Of a stretch of 64,000 nucleotides of DNA, positions 10,846-22,329 are shown piece by piece. The position numbers were made by a program, and so were the translations under genes. Origin of the DNA: Gnetum montanum (taxonomy: Eukaryota; Streptophyta; Gnetopsida; Gnetales; Gnetaceae); assembly GCA_015680685.1 (NCBI GenBank), contig MNCI01036292.1, forward strand, positions 104,482 to 168,481, in the 5' to 3' direction. The notes under the pieces were generated by a model. It worked only from the letters and a program-made list of their open reading frames with translations, made no database searches and was not told where the DNA came from. The first letter of the stretch is position 1, and every line of letters starts with the position of its first letter.

Positions 10846-13690
10846 CTATACCATTTAAACACTAAGAATTAACACTAGATAGTTTATACAATTTATATAA
10901 AAGAATTATAATGAATTTGCATGACACCACATCCAACATGACAATTAAAAGAAAATTTTACATTCTAACGAATAATGTATTAACTAAGGTATTAGTGTAC
11001 CGAACAATGTTTAACACATTAATTTTAAACAATACAAACAAATGAAAACAAAAGCAAACAAGAAAGAACATGGATCCCAACATTATCACCCCCTAATAAG
11101 GGATTTCTTGGAGGAAATTCTAAATAAAATTTTGCTTTTATTTTTCCCTGTTGGCTTTGTATGGATAATGATACTTCAACTGTGCTTTTACGAGAATTGT
11201 CTAACTGGTTGTAATACTCTAAAACATACAGTAGTTGTAGTTGAACTAGGCTGAAATAATGAATTAACTAACTAATCCAAGATGTCTAATTAAACAGGAT
11301 ATCCCATATCAATTAATTTGTGCAATATAAAGTAAAATCCAAATTATTCAAATGAGAAAACCAAAATCTGAAATAGCAATTTGCAAGTGAGGAATCACCA
11401 GGATTAAACCAAAGTTAAAAATTATTCAAATTATAGGACTGCATAGCTTTAGAATTGCAAATTACAAAACACTGCTAAAATGTTTAGAATACAAACCTGC
11501 ATCTATGAAATCATACTAACAGAAATTGAAACAATAATATTAAATTCCTTTGTCTCCAAAATCTAGTAGCAATAAAACAAGAAAAGCCACATGATGAGAA
11601 TGCACCATAGATTCTTAAAGAACAATGCATTAGAGAAGAATGCTATTACAGCTACTACATTTATCAATGGATAAATATAGAAAATAAGCAAATAAAGGAG
11701 ACTGTTCTCAGAATAATATTTGAACGATAAGTTAATTCAAGTTCCATCTTGCACTATTGAATTCCTGTATTTATTTTTGCAACTTGAAAATGTTCAAACT
11801 GATTCAGGCATGAAACTTGAGAACTACTATTTACTGTAATAGCCAAGCCAACTTTTCTATACATCCTGAAAAAAAATTCTAGAATTTACATTAAACTCTA
11901 GTCCCTCTTAGGTTGGCATTAAGACGACAATGAAACAAAGCCAAGCTAGTTTTGTAAAATTTGTCTTCAATCAAATTTCAGAAAAAGAGAATGACTAATA
12001 ATCATTTCAAACTAGCATTTCTACAAACTGAAATGGCAAGCAAGCCAACATAACCAATGCAACGATTGACTAACTACGAGTAAATACACAATAGCAAAGT
12101 GAAAGTTGTGAAACATCTTTGAAAGTAGGCGTAAATTGGACTAATATAAATGATTTAATTGAACAGGAAAATGAACAAGTAAATGAAAGCAGCGAGTCTC
12201 ACAATTTCCTTAATTTTTCGGTTGCAGGTTTCATAGCTCTATCTTTCCTATTGTTCCTCATTTTCTCTAGAACTTGAATACAATTAGAAATTTACAAAAC
12301 CGGGTACTTTTGAATTTGAATTTGTAAAAGATGCTCACCAGTTATAGCAACGTCAATGAGGAATCAAAAAAATGCTTGAAATTGCAGTAAAAAAACAATT
12401 AGAATCCTGATTGTGCAGCAGAGAATCAAACAGTTTTTATATACGATGTTTGATGAAGCTCAGTAAACGTCTCGTGGAAATGATACATTAACATTATTTC
12501 AAAATTTGAAAGAATTGACTTCTAAATACTAAATAAGCATGAATGCTAGTAAATGCTAGGAGACATGGACAAAACATACTGTGTTAATGTATCCTTGTAT
12601 AGGAGACAACTACTGTGGTGCCTCATTGTTTAATGCAACACATGATCCAGGAGTCCAGGAGGGCAAGGAGACCAACAAATGCAGAACCAGACAGAATGTG
12701 TACACCTTGACTGCTTTCTTCCTAGTAGGCACCCAACATTGAAACATAGCTAATATTCATAAAACTAATTGAAAGTAATTAATGTTAAAAAAAGAATAAA
12801 ATTTCTGAAAATCTTACTAGTAGTATGGCACGCCTTGAATATGCACCAGTCTCCTGGTTAATAGTTATAAACAAGAACCGGATAACTAACCTTGCAATGG
12901 ACGAGAATGTTCACAAGGCCACATACCCTAAATTACGCAAGGGTCTGTTCATAAGGTAAATCTAAGGTAGAAATTTCGTTACCAGATCAAGACCACAAAT
13001 GAATTTTATTGAGAAATAAAGTTCCATTGCTGCCCAACTAATCAAAATATTAGGCATATGTAACAAATCACAGGATGTTTCCATGCATGAGATATTTTGA
13101 ATCCTGGGAGCTATCAGTGAAGTTGTCTCAGAAAGAAGAATCTTCACTTTTAAAAGGAAGAACAAACATGAAGGGAAAAAACAATGTCATCTATCACAAC
13201 TATGTAAAGATCTTTCAAGAACATCATCATTCTAGCCTTGTCCCAACAAAATGGAGGCGACTAGGATAATATCAGTAGAAAGCTATATCAAAGAAAAGAT
13301 TGATTTACAGTTATCTTTTTGATCCAAAATATTCCAGTTTTATGTGATAAGCTTTATAAACTGTGCATATATAAACAACATGCACGCATGCATAGCCACC
13401 AAACCTTCCAGCTTCTAAGCTGATCAGAGAAATATTCATTATTTTTTTATTTGAAAAAAATTTATCTATGATACGGAATGTAAATTTATAAATGTAAAAT
13501 TGGAATACAAAAATATCTCAAATTCAAATCTTCCACATGTTAAATATTGATATTCTATATTCTGCCTGCTTGTATTTGTATTTCTAACTTCATGCTACAT
13601 TTAATAATACAAGAAGTAGCAATTGCACCATTTGTAAATGCTACCAAATTGGTTACGGCTTAATCAAATATGAAATCATCAATTATTGTA
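10846..13690. other. AT-rich stretch without recognisable genes
   Basis: Nearly 2.9 kb with only short open frames, no transposon domain, no tRNA-like box and no clear tandem repeat. Some pyrimidine-AG patterns resemble splice sites (for example near 12,230), but no coding exon can be attached to them. Confidence 0.5.
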
Positions 13691-13733
13691 CATATGAAAT
13701 TATAACTAAAGCGGTGGAAAAAAGAGGGGAACA

Positions 13734-14760
13734 ATGGATGGAGGGAATGCAACTCGGGAGACTTGCAGAGCAACCGAGGAGTGCAGCGACATGAACAAGG
13801 TCAGCAAGGCAGATGGATGCATGCCATGCGAGGGTGGACAAGGTGTGGATGGACAAGGTGAGGGTGGAAAAGGCATAGATGGCCAAGGCACATGTGGTAT
13901 AAGCAAGGATGTCTCTGGAGGGCACAAGGGTTGCAGTAGTGCTTTTGGGTCCTTTAGTGGTACCTTGGGTGGAAGGGATGACATTTGGTATTTCAGGAGA
14001 TGGGGGTGTGGAGGCCATTGTATGGGACAGGGTGGCAGTGAGGATGTAGGTTAAGGGACTACCCTAGGAAGGCATTCACACCATGGAACTAAGCCTGATC
14101 AGTTATTTTGTGTCTTTTGGGTCTAGGCTGAGGTTGGACCTTATTAGGAGGTGGGCACTTGCATCTTAGTCTATGAGAAAAGTCCAAGTTAAGTTGCTTG
14201 TGGGGGACCTCCTCCTATTTGTGTTTACATCTTCTAAGGATCAAGATTGGGTCTTATTAGGAGGACCTTGGTTTTTGGATGCACATGGATTGACTCGAAT
14301 GTATTGGTGTCTAGGGGTGCATTGGGAAATGAGGCTGTTCCCTATGACTCTAGTTTGGGTTCAAGTGTCCCGAGTTCAGTGGGAACTTTGTATGGAGGAT
14401 TTCCTATGGGTATTGGCAGGATAGTTTAGGGAGTTCATCTCCTTTGATAGGTTTACAGTGACCAAGGAACGCATGGGATATGTATAGTTTTGTGTTTTCT
14501 GATTGTTATCCCCCGAGAACCTATTGAAAGAAGTCATCATTGACTTGCCTTTTGAGGAGGAATGCTTGACTGTTGAATATGAGAACGTGCTGATGAGGGA
14601 GCCCTCACTTGCTCTGGAGCCCCATGGATGAAAGAAGGCATGCACAACTTGTGGAAAAGCCAACCATTCCACTCAGGAATGTAAGGTGCACCCTTAGGCT
14701 CTATCAAAAGTGTTGAAAGGGAAGCCTAACATGGGAGGCTGGTTGTTGGTTGGAAAGAAG
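13734..14760 (+). pseudogene. LINE-1 ORF1 (DUF4283 / zinc-knuckle protein) pseudogene
   Basis: The first 106 codons form a Gly/Cys-rich segment built from GGQGVDGQGEGGKGIDGQG-like repeats; I assign it to the ORF1 N-terminus only by position. A DUF4283-like region follows, with DWVLLGGPWFLDAHGL (near 14,244-14,290), where the family usually has GPW(F/L). The CCHC knuckle CTTCGKANHSTQEC is at 14,641-14,682. Such proteins bind element RNA in the ribonucleoprotein. Stops and at least one frame change separate the parts. The nearby minus-strand proline-rich frames are shadows of this segment. Confidence 0.75.
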
Positions 14761-16252
14761 AGGGTCTCATCGCTGCTTTCTCCTCCACCCCCTTGGAAAA
14801 GAAAGAGTAGCGTCCCTTGGTCTCGTTGTGGAACCTGGGGTGGGGGTTAGGGTAAGGGTTACTTCCCTTGTGCCCTCAGATGCCTCTCCTACTACATAAG
14901 AGATGCATGTGAGTTCGCTAGTGACCCTAGTTGGAGGGGAACTTCCATTGTTGGGCAATTGGGTATCAGTTGTGCAAGGTTCATCCAAATCTCCTTTTGA
15001 TTTGGTGGTTAGGAAAATCTTCTTAGAAGATTCACAAGGCTTCCTTGTGGTTGAAGAGCCAAAGTAGGCTGGCAGACCAATAGAACAAATGATGTGGTTC
15101 AAAAAGACACAACTTGGCATTGACCTCAAGTCCCAAATGACCCTCAAAGAGGTCTACAAAAAATGGTATAATAGTAGACCATGAAGATCCTCTCTTGGAA
15201 TTGTAGGGGCTAGGGTACCCCTTACAAAAGAAATACCTTTAAAAATTAGTGTGGAAAGAAAATTGTTTGGTAGTATGTCTACAAGAAACCAAGTTACCTA
15301 CCACCAATTGTGACATATTAAGGTGGTAGGGTTGGTGCTATTATTTTGTGAGTTGCAAGAGATGAGCAGGAGGTTTGGCTACCTTATCCAAATCCCCTTT
15401 TGAAGTGTTGAAAGAATCAGCCTAGAGCCTCACTAGTTTCATTCCAGGGGTTGGGCTTTGGATCACTAACTTCTATGAACCTTAGTGCTGGGGTGATAAG
15501 ACTCCAGGAATTGGGTAGGGCTGCAAGGTATGTCCTTGATCATAGATCCTGGTTAATCATTGGTGATTTTAACCAGCGATTGCAAGGATGGAAAGAATAG
15601 CACCAATTCGGAATCTCCCCCTAGGAGTCATGAGTTTCTACAATTCCTACAATCTCATGACATTGTTGACCTTGACATTTAGGGTTTCCAATTCACCTAG
15701 AGCTATAGGATGAAGGACCATGACTGGGTCATGTTATGATAGGGTTTGGATTAGTGTCAAGATTCTCTTGAGATATGACGTTCTAGATCAGGGTTGTGAT
15801 TGGTGTGCTTCTGATCATTGTGCTTTGGTTTACTCCGTTCTTTCCCTTCGGAGGCTACCGTTGACCTTGTTTCGGTTTGAATGAACCTAGCTTTCCAAGG
15901 GATGGTTATGAAAGTTGGCTAAAGAAATTTAGGCCAGATACCCTTCATCTCATGTTGATCCTAGGGATTTCCTCAAGTAGGGGCTTACCTATCTCAAAAA
16001 ATAGATTAAAAGCTTGCAAGTAAGCTCAAAAGTATTCATTTTGAGGAACCCAAACTGCACTCCAACAACAATTTTCTAAGGTTCAATCTAGGTAAGAAAA
16101 CGAAGAGAGTTTAGAGGAGGAGGAGCATAATCTGCTGGTGGAGCTTCAGAATTTAGTTGAAGAAGAAGAACAATATTGGAAGGAAAGATCTAGAGTGAGA
16201 TGGCTTAAGGAGGAGGATAGGAATACCTAGTTCTCTTTTATTGCTGCAAAAG

Positions 16253-16337
16253 CAAATAGTCAAAGCAAGAAAATTAATAGTATTTTCCAAGGGANCAAAT
16301 AGTCAAACCAAGAAAATTAATAGTATTTTCCAAGGGA
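16253..16337. other. 42-bp duplication around a single N (assembly join)
   Basis: The 42 bases before the N at 16,295 recur directly after it with one mismatch. This is what two overlapping contig ends look like when placed side by side without being merged. The second copy shifts the LINE-1 frame and should not be read as element decay. Confidence 0.85.
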
Positions 16338-17494
16338 AAACATGCTTATATGAGCCTAAAAACATTACGCAAGAGAAGCAAAACTATTGGGTCTAGTGGA
16401 GACTCCTTCCTTGTCTCCATTTTGATCCAAAATGTTATTAATGATGCTAACAATACCTCATTTATGGCCCCTATTTTTAGAATAGAGGTTTTCCTTGCTA
16501 TGTCCTCTCTCAAATCTACAAGAGCCCTTGGCCCTGATGGTGGGCCCATCAAATTCTTTCAAGATTTTTTTGATGTTTTGGGATAGAACATGCTAGACAC
16601 CTTCAATATTATGTTAAAATGAAGGCAAGTTGATTAGGAGATCAATCGCTCCTAGATTGTCTTGGTGCCTAAATTTCTTAATCCAACCTTATCGGCCCAT
16701 TACAAATTGATTGGTGTCTGTAACTCCTTGCTCAAAATTTTCACAAAGATTCTAGTTTTTCATTTGCAACCTCTAATGATGATCTTGGTGGGCCCTGACC
16801 AGGTGGGATTTGTGAAGAGCAAGTTTATTCAAGATCAAATTATCTTATTATAAGAAGTCATGCACTTCATCTAGTGGGTCAAGTTCTTTGGTACGTGCAT
16901 TAAGTTGGATATTACCAAAGCTTAGGATATCATCCAATGGAATACCCTTCAAGATGTCATGCTTAGGGAAGGGGTTCACCTACGTTTTGTAGATCTTTGC
17001 ATCAATCTTCAAAAGACCATGCCTACTTTGATCTATTCGGCTGTCTATGGGGGTTTTCCTCTCCCACCAAGGGGTTACGCCATTATCTCCTTATTTTTTA
17101 ATATTATCATGGACACCATGAAATTTTACTATAGGGAAGAGGGGGTCAATGGAATGAATGTCCAAGGAACTGCCTGCATCATAAAACACTACATTGACGA
17201 TACTATCCTTATGAATCGGGCTGTTGTGCTCAAGTTTTAGCAATCAATCAAGCCTTGGATCATATGGCTTAGGAAATTGGTCTACAACCAAATCGAGGAA
17301 AGTTGGCTGTGCATTTCTTCTACATTGAAGAACCAATTTGGTGATAGATGTATCAATCCTTGGGGATCTTGCTAAGTACAAGGAATGATTCCTATCTAGG
17401 CATTCCTATGTTTGCCTAGAATAGATTGTCAACTTGGACCCGCTTGATCCAATGTCTCTAGTCTTGGGTGAGGCATTGGACTATTAGATGTCTA

Positions 17495-17618
17495 ACATAA
17501 AAAGGTAAACTCCTTATGGATACCTCTATCCTATTAGCAATCTCTCACTATGTGGNGACATAAAAAGGTAAGCTCCTTATGGATACCTCTATCCTATTAG
17601 CAATCTCTCACTATGTGG
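17495..17618. other. 61-bp duplication around a single N (assembly join)
   Basis: The segment starting ACATAAAAAGGTAA at 17,495 ends at 17,555; an N sits at 17,556 and the segment recurs at 17,558-17,618 with one difference visible (AAACTCC versus AAGCTCC). As with the duplication at 16,253, an unmerged contig overlap is the simplest explanation. It doubles one part of the LINE-1 post-RT region. Confidence 0.85.
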
Positions 17619-18262
17619 CTTTAGTTGCTACCCTACCCATGGGGGTGATCAATAGAGTCAACCAGATCATCAGGAATTTTGTTTGGTCTAGGGGCAAAGA
17701 ATGTAATCGGCTACACTTGGTTTGTTGTTGGGACACGGTGGCCAGGCCCAAGCTTGCAAGGTGTTTGGGTGTTTGAAAATTTGAAGATGTCCATCTTTAT
17801 AAGACATCAAAACATAATTAATCCACTTGTGCAGGACTAGGGAATTAGACCACAATGGGCACACATTATGACTCCCAAATATATGCCTTGGGTGGCAATG
17901 TTCAAGGATTCCTATATTTGGTGGAACATTTGTGACCATGCTCATAAACTAGTACAAGGGGGGATGATGGGACTACAACCTAGAGAAATGATCAAATTCA
18001 AATATCCTATGTAGGGTAGCTGGTAATGCTTCTGGAAAGGACAATTACCTAAAAAAATTAAAGGTTTTGCATGGCTCTTAATTCATGGTGCATTGCTGGT
18101 TTGGATAGGGCTCAAGGTGTAGGGGTAATTAATATTAATAGCTATCTCATCTATGGGACATGCAGGGAGTTTGTGTCACACCTCTTCCTACACTTTGCGT
18201 ATGCCCTTGCTATGTGGGTGGTTGTGGGTACTACTCATTCTTTGCTAGCTTTTGGTGACTCC

Positions 18263-18430
18263 TTTTTTTTTTTGAGAAACTTTCAAGTAATGTCTTAAAA
18301 GAAGCTATGTGAATTGTACAAATGAGCTACACAGCCGGGGAATTCCCCTCCCCCATACTAGTGACCAATGTCCAAAAATTGGGCTAAACCACCTAAGCCC
18401 CAAATGTGCCCACCCTTGTACATGCCTATA
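18263..18430 (-). mobile_element. Short LINE 3' fragment with poly-A tail
   Basis: Eleven T residues followed by GAGAAAC at the left edge are a poly-A tail read from the other strand. The next 160 bp contain no gene and resemble 30,188-30,440 (both have a GTAC...GAG...GGGGAATTCCC-like core) and, more weakly, the 3' end of LINE-2 at 21,975. It is a 5'-truncated LINE end sitting between LINE-1 and repeat R1. Confidence 0.55.
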
Positions 18431-20685
18431 AACATTTTTGGTATATATGCCTAATACTTCTAAGTAGAATGAATATTTTTGTTTGGATGACATAAGCAAG
18501 CTCATGATTTGTTTCTAATTTATTTTTATTTATCTATTATTTCAAGTAATATATACATAGATACTTGTTAATGAATGAGGATTTCAAGGTTTAGCATTAT
18601 TTTAGAATACATGGGCTATTTTGACATTTAGTACTCATTTTAAAATAAAAAGGAATTAATGCATATTGATGATTTTTGGTGTCCTTGTGAACTGTACATG
18701 TACTATTTTGTTGAGCATTTTTGGGTCAGTTTTTGAAGGATTTCTAAGAGAGTTGTCATGTCCCATTCCATTATTGAATGATCCTTTGTCCAAGCCTACA
18801 TTTCTCTCAATTTGAAAACACGAGAGGCTGGAAAAATTTACTAATGAAGATCAGAAAAGTTTGACACCATGTTAATCCATCATGGTTGTTAAGCTGGGTT
18901 GAAAAGAAGCAATGGCACATTGCAGATTTTATTTGCTAATTTCTTGTTTATTTGATATTTAAGGATATGAAGTTTACTTTTCTGTCTTCCAAAAATCAAA
19001 TGTTATGCCTTTGGTAAGGATGATTCATGATAATAATGATGTTACTAGTAGCAAGGACATTGTGTTTGTTTTATATTTATGAAGGAAAAGAAAAGGCTAA
19101 ATATTAGAATATATAGCTCTTTCCTCTTTTGCAAATTATTTGCTGTTAATATGAAAAAAATCAGAAATCCATTTCTCTATTTGTTATTGGAATCTAGTTG
19201 CTCAAGGAAATTATAATTTAGAGTTGCTTTGGGTAATTCTGTTTTCCTAGAAAATAATTTTGAGTTCATAAATTTTACTTATTCTTTTTTTTTTAACTTA
19301 AAATCAGAATTTAATTTCTTAAATATGATGGACATTACTGTTCTTTCATTGCTGCTAACCTCTGGTTTTCATATTTCAGTCACTAGACAGTCACCTTCAG
19401 AATCTAACCTCTGTTTTAGAAAAAATATATAGAGAGAGACTCAGTTTATTCTCTGCTCTAGGATGAAAACTAGACTGATATTGTTATTTTATGATTGATA
19501 TGTCTCCCTTTTCATCATCAGCAACACCTTTAAGTCTGTACTTTGTTTAGAGTATGTACATACACACAAATTTGGTAACTCATTTAGATTATAAAGTTTT
19601 CTGAACTTGTACTGTTGTGTTAGGATCTGTATGCATGTGAAAAGAAGAAATAAAAGAAAAAGCCAGCACTTGATCTCTCATGTTTCAGCCTTCACATTTT
19701 TATGCATGAATTAGATTTTAGCCCTGTTTGCTGCTAAATAAGATTTTGGATCTTGAATCCCAATGATCTCTAGCTAAAGGAAATGTTATTTTCAAAGCTA
19801 ATTTTCTATCTCCTTTGTCTAATCCTAATTCATATTTTAATAGCCATGATAATAACATCTGAAAACAAAGATTGTTATCCCTAATGGTTTACAGATTCTT
19901 GGTTTCTTTATTCTATTACTAGGTTGATCTGTAAATCTGTCCTATGTTCCTCTTACTGTTAAAGATATTAGAGATTGTAATTCTTCTTTTATTTACTCTA
20001 GTTTTAGTGCCTTATTATTTGTAGTGCCCTCCATATATATATATATATATAACTTAAGAACTTTGTATCACTTTCAAGTTATGAGGAAAAAATTATGAAC
20101 TCCCAACTATATTGATAATTAGAATTTTTGTATTTGCTCTAAACTCTCATTTTTCTGCTAGTCAAATTTGTTTTCCAAAATTCAACCCCTACTTTCAGAC
20201 TCTATTTGCCAAGTTTAGAATGTCTAAAATCAGAAGAAGAAAATAGAAACCTTAAAAAAAAAAGATCATGAATTGGATTTCAAAGAAAATGAACTTTTGT
20301 AGTTTATAGATGATTTTGATGTAGATCCAATGCAGTTATACAAGTTGGTGATTGAGTCCAAATCCTTAGTTTATATGAAAGATGACTGAATTAATGTTTT
20401 GTAAGCTTACACAAATTTCAAATTATTTGCTTTATCATGACATAGATAGATTTTGTCATCATTAGCTCTTGATGGATTCCCATGAGAAAATAAACCCTAG
20501 TGTTGTAACACTCTTTAATGCAAGATGCAAGCCAGTGCTTCTTATATTGCATTTAAAACATAAAGGGATGCATAGTTACTCTCTTTAAAGTATGTTATGA
20601 TGATATTGGAATCTTTGAAGCCTAGAAATCTCCTCAAAGTAAGTCTTTTATTAATGAATATTTTGTACATTGTTTTAGATGATTT
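18431..20685 (+). repeat. Repeat family R, copy R1 (longest continuous copy)
   Basis: Its left part matches 30,957-31,176 (for example CCTAATACTTCTAAG and TATTTCAAGTAAT) and the rest matches 60,549-62,240 in the same order and orientation. Shared landmarks include CCTTTGTCCAAGCCTACATT and TCTAGCTAAAGG. R1 has about 500 bp near 19,230-19,730 that R2 lacks. No coding frame or transposon domain is visible, so this is non-coding dispersed DNA of unknown class, possibly intron or UTR sequence duplicated with a gene. An AT dinucleotide run lies at 20,033-20,051. Confidence 0.75.
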
Positions 20686-20689
20686 GTTC

Positions 20690-21258
20690 TATTACTTCAG
20701 AATTTCACCCTGACAAGATGAAGAACAAACCTTGTGGTGACACAAAGAAGAGGAGTTCCTTAAGTTCCAAGAGGTTGTAGCCTTTATGACCTCCCAACAC
20801 TAGCAAGAGATCCTGGATAAGGTCCACTTTAGTGTGCGACCTAGGGGTGTTGTTACCAATTGCCCCACCATAATTGAGGGGCCCTTGCTATCTGTGATGG
20901 GCTCTTTGTTCTCTTGTTTAGGCCATATGTTGTTTGTTTCTTGTTTTTGGTCTATCTCAATTCTAACTGGTGTTTAGGTAGTCTCAATAAAATAGGTCAT
21001 TTTGTAATGAGCACAACTTGAGTTGGCCATTCTATTTTTTTGATTGTGCTTTCTCTATTTCCCCATTTTTGTGGTCTATTATCTTTTGGGGGTGATTCTC
21101 CCCTGTGTCTATCAAGGGGTCTCTCTTCCCTAATTTTTGGTTTCTTGTCTATTTGGGTAGGGGAGGGTCTTCTGACCCTGCCATCTTGTTTGTACATATT
21201 AATTTCTTTTTTAATCTAACCTAACCTTTTTCCAAAAATAAAATAAAATAAAATAAAA
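20690..21258 (+). mobile_element. Truncated LINE 3' end with (AAATA) tail
   Basis: Ends CTAACCTTTTTCCAAAAATA followed by AAATA units, as at 10,845. The body has a C/T- and G-rich 3' UTR-like composition. It starts close to where similarity of R1 to R2 stops (about 20,685), so it may have inserted into R1's right edge. No RT motif is present in this truncated piece. Confidence 0.65.
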
Positions 21259-21780
21259 TGATAACTAAAGAAAAAAAGTGCACAAATATGCATACATGTA
21301 GTCTTTATATTAATGCATGTTATCTTGGGACATGATATTGAAAAGCAAAAGTACATAAAAAAATATATGCAAAAGATAAAAATGATATCTAACCAAGATA
21401 ACTCCAACTTTTGTAATTAAGGAAAATCCAAGCCTATCATACACCAAAGTTGCAAAATCTTTAAAATTTAAAAGGTAAAATTAGAAAATAGTTAGAAATA
21501 TTAAAGTCTTATAGATAAGGAAATGAGAGTAGTTGATACTTCTTAGAAAATACACTCATCCAATAATGTTACCAAAATAGCCATGGGGAATTTAGAAAAC
21601 TCATACCATACCTTTTGTAATTTTGTGTAAATAAATACACTTTCCCATTGAAAAATAGTAGTCTTAGTGTTGCAATACATATATTATAATGATTCCTTCA
21701 TAGGAAAAATTAAAATAACCAATTCCATGAAATTTGCATGGTTAACAAAAGCATTGGGGTAAATGAACAACATAAAACCA
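21259..21780. other. AT-rich stretch, nothing recognised
   Basis: Between the LINE tail and repeat R3. Stops are dense in all frames, and no repeat unit or motif stands out. Confidence 0.5.
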
Positions 21781-21974
21781 CATTTCATTTTTAAATGGTC
21801 CTAGTCCTAGCCTACATTATTCTCAATGTGATAACATGAGAGCTTGGAAGAATAAAAAAGTTTGGTTGTAAATAAGTAGTGGCACATTGTAGATTCTCTT
21901 TCTTTCTTTTTGATTTGGCATCTAAGCATATGGAATTTATTTTCTTGATTTCTCAGAAATCACATTCTAATAGC
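21781..21974 (+). repeat. Repeat family R, copy R3, left part
   Basis: Matches R1 and R2 around the motif AATAAGTAGTGGCACATTGTAG and the following TTTCTCAGAAATCA. It stops exactly at the poly-T tract of LINE-2, and the family's next bases resume at about 28,190. Its last bases, ATTCTAATAGC, form the left target-site duplication. Confidence 0.7.
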
Positions 21975-21999
21975 TTTTTTTTTTTTGAGAGAATGTTCA

Positions 22000-22320
22000 G
22001 GGTGATATTACTAGAATGTAAAATACAAAATCAGGTCACTAGAGGTGGCCAACATGGATGATCCCATAATCAGGAGGGGGGTGTGGGGGCTCGCCCAACC
22101 ACAAAATAGATAGCAAAGACTTACATCATAAAATCATATCACAAAAAGGCTAGATTAGCCAGTTGAGGAACAGCGGGGATCGCAGCCTGGCACTACATAT
22201 GTGTCAGTAGTCTATGACACATGTAGTGTGGGCCCTTGAGGGCTTGGAGAATATCTAACATGTTATGGTGCAATTTAGAATCTATAAAACTGGTGGCCTA
22301 CTGAATTGCTTGCATGGTAG
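22000..22320 (-). other. LINE-2 3' UTR
   Basis: About 300 bp of stop-rich sequence between the last coding-like segment and the poly-A tail; it includes a G-rich patch near 22,073-22,091. Weak similarity to the fragments at 18,263 and 30,188 suggests related 3' ends. Confidence 0.5.
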
Positions 22321-22329
22321 CATCTTGCT

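Larger units (their letters stand above)
15181..18258 (+). pseudogene. LINE-1 ORF2 (endonuclease-reverse transcriptase) pseudogene
   Basis: ORF2 opens with MKILSWNCRG, the typical endonuclease start, and has LIIGDFNQR at about 15,553-15,580. The RT follows: TRALGPDGGPIKFF, the template region GPDQVGFVKSKFIQDQI, KLDITKA(stop)D, and the active site HYIDDTIL (YIDDT at 17,190-17,204; family YADDT). It continues with LLAISHYVALVATLPMGVIN and RLHLVCCWDTVARPKLARCLGV, and ends in a zf-RVT zinc region near 18,040-18,240. Some stops are plausible CAG-to-TAG changes (FI(stop)W, MA(stop)EIG). Two apparent internal duplications flank single N bases and are probably assembly errors. Confidence 0.85.
13690..18262 (+). 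mobile_element. LINE-1: L1-type non-LTR retrotransposon, decayed
   Basis: A plus-strand LINE with the plant L1 order: ORF1 (DUF4283-like region and CCHC knuckle), then ORF2 (AP-type endonuclease, reverse transcriptase, zf-RVT). Frames are interrupted by many stops. No poly-A tail follows. Instead the zf-RVT end runs into a poly-T tract at 18,263 that starts an oppositely oriented LINE fragment, so the 3' end was lost. It shares its architecture with LINE-2 and LINE-3 but has diverged from both; its zinc knuckle keeps all four ligands. The 5' limit is approximate. Confidence 0.85.

Noticed and set aside
13683-14018. Proline/serine-rich minus-strand frames of 92 and 111 codons
   Set aside because: They lie opposite the Gly-rich N-terminal segment of LINE-1 ORF1 and are explained by its repetitive composition.
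18263-18273. Poly-T as the poly-A tail of LINE-1
   Set aside because: LINE-1 is on the plus strand and would end in A; the T tract belongs to an oppositely oriented fragment.
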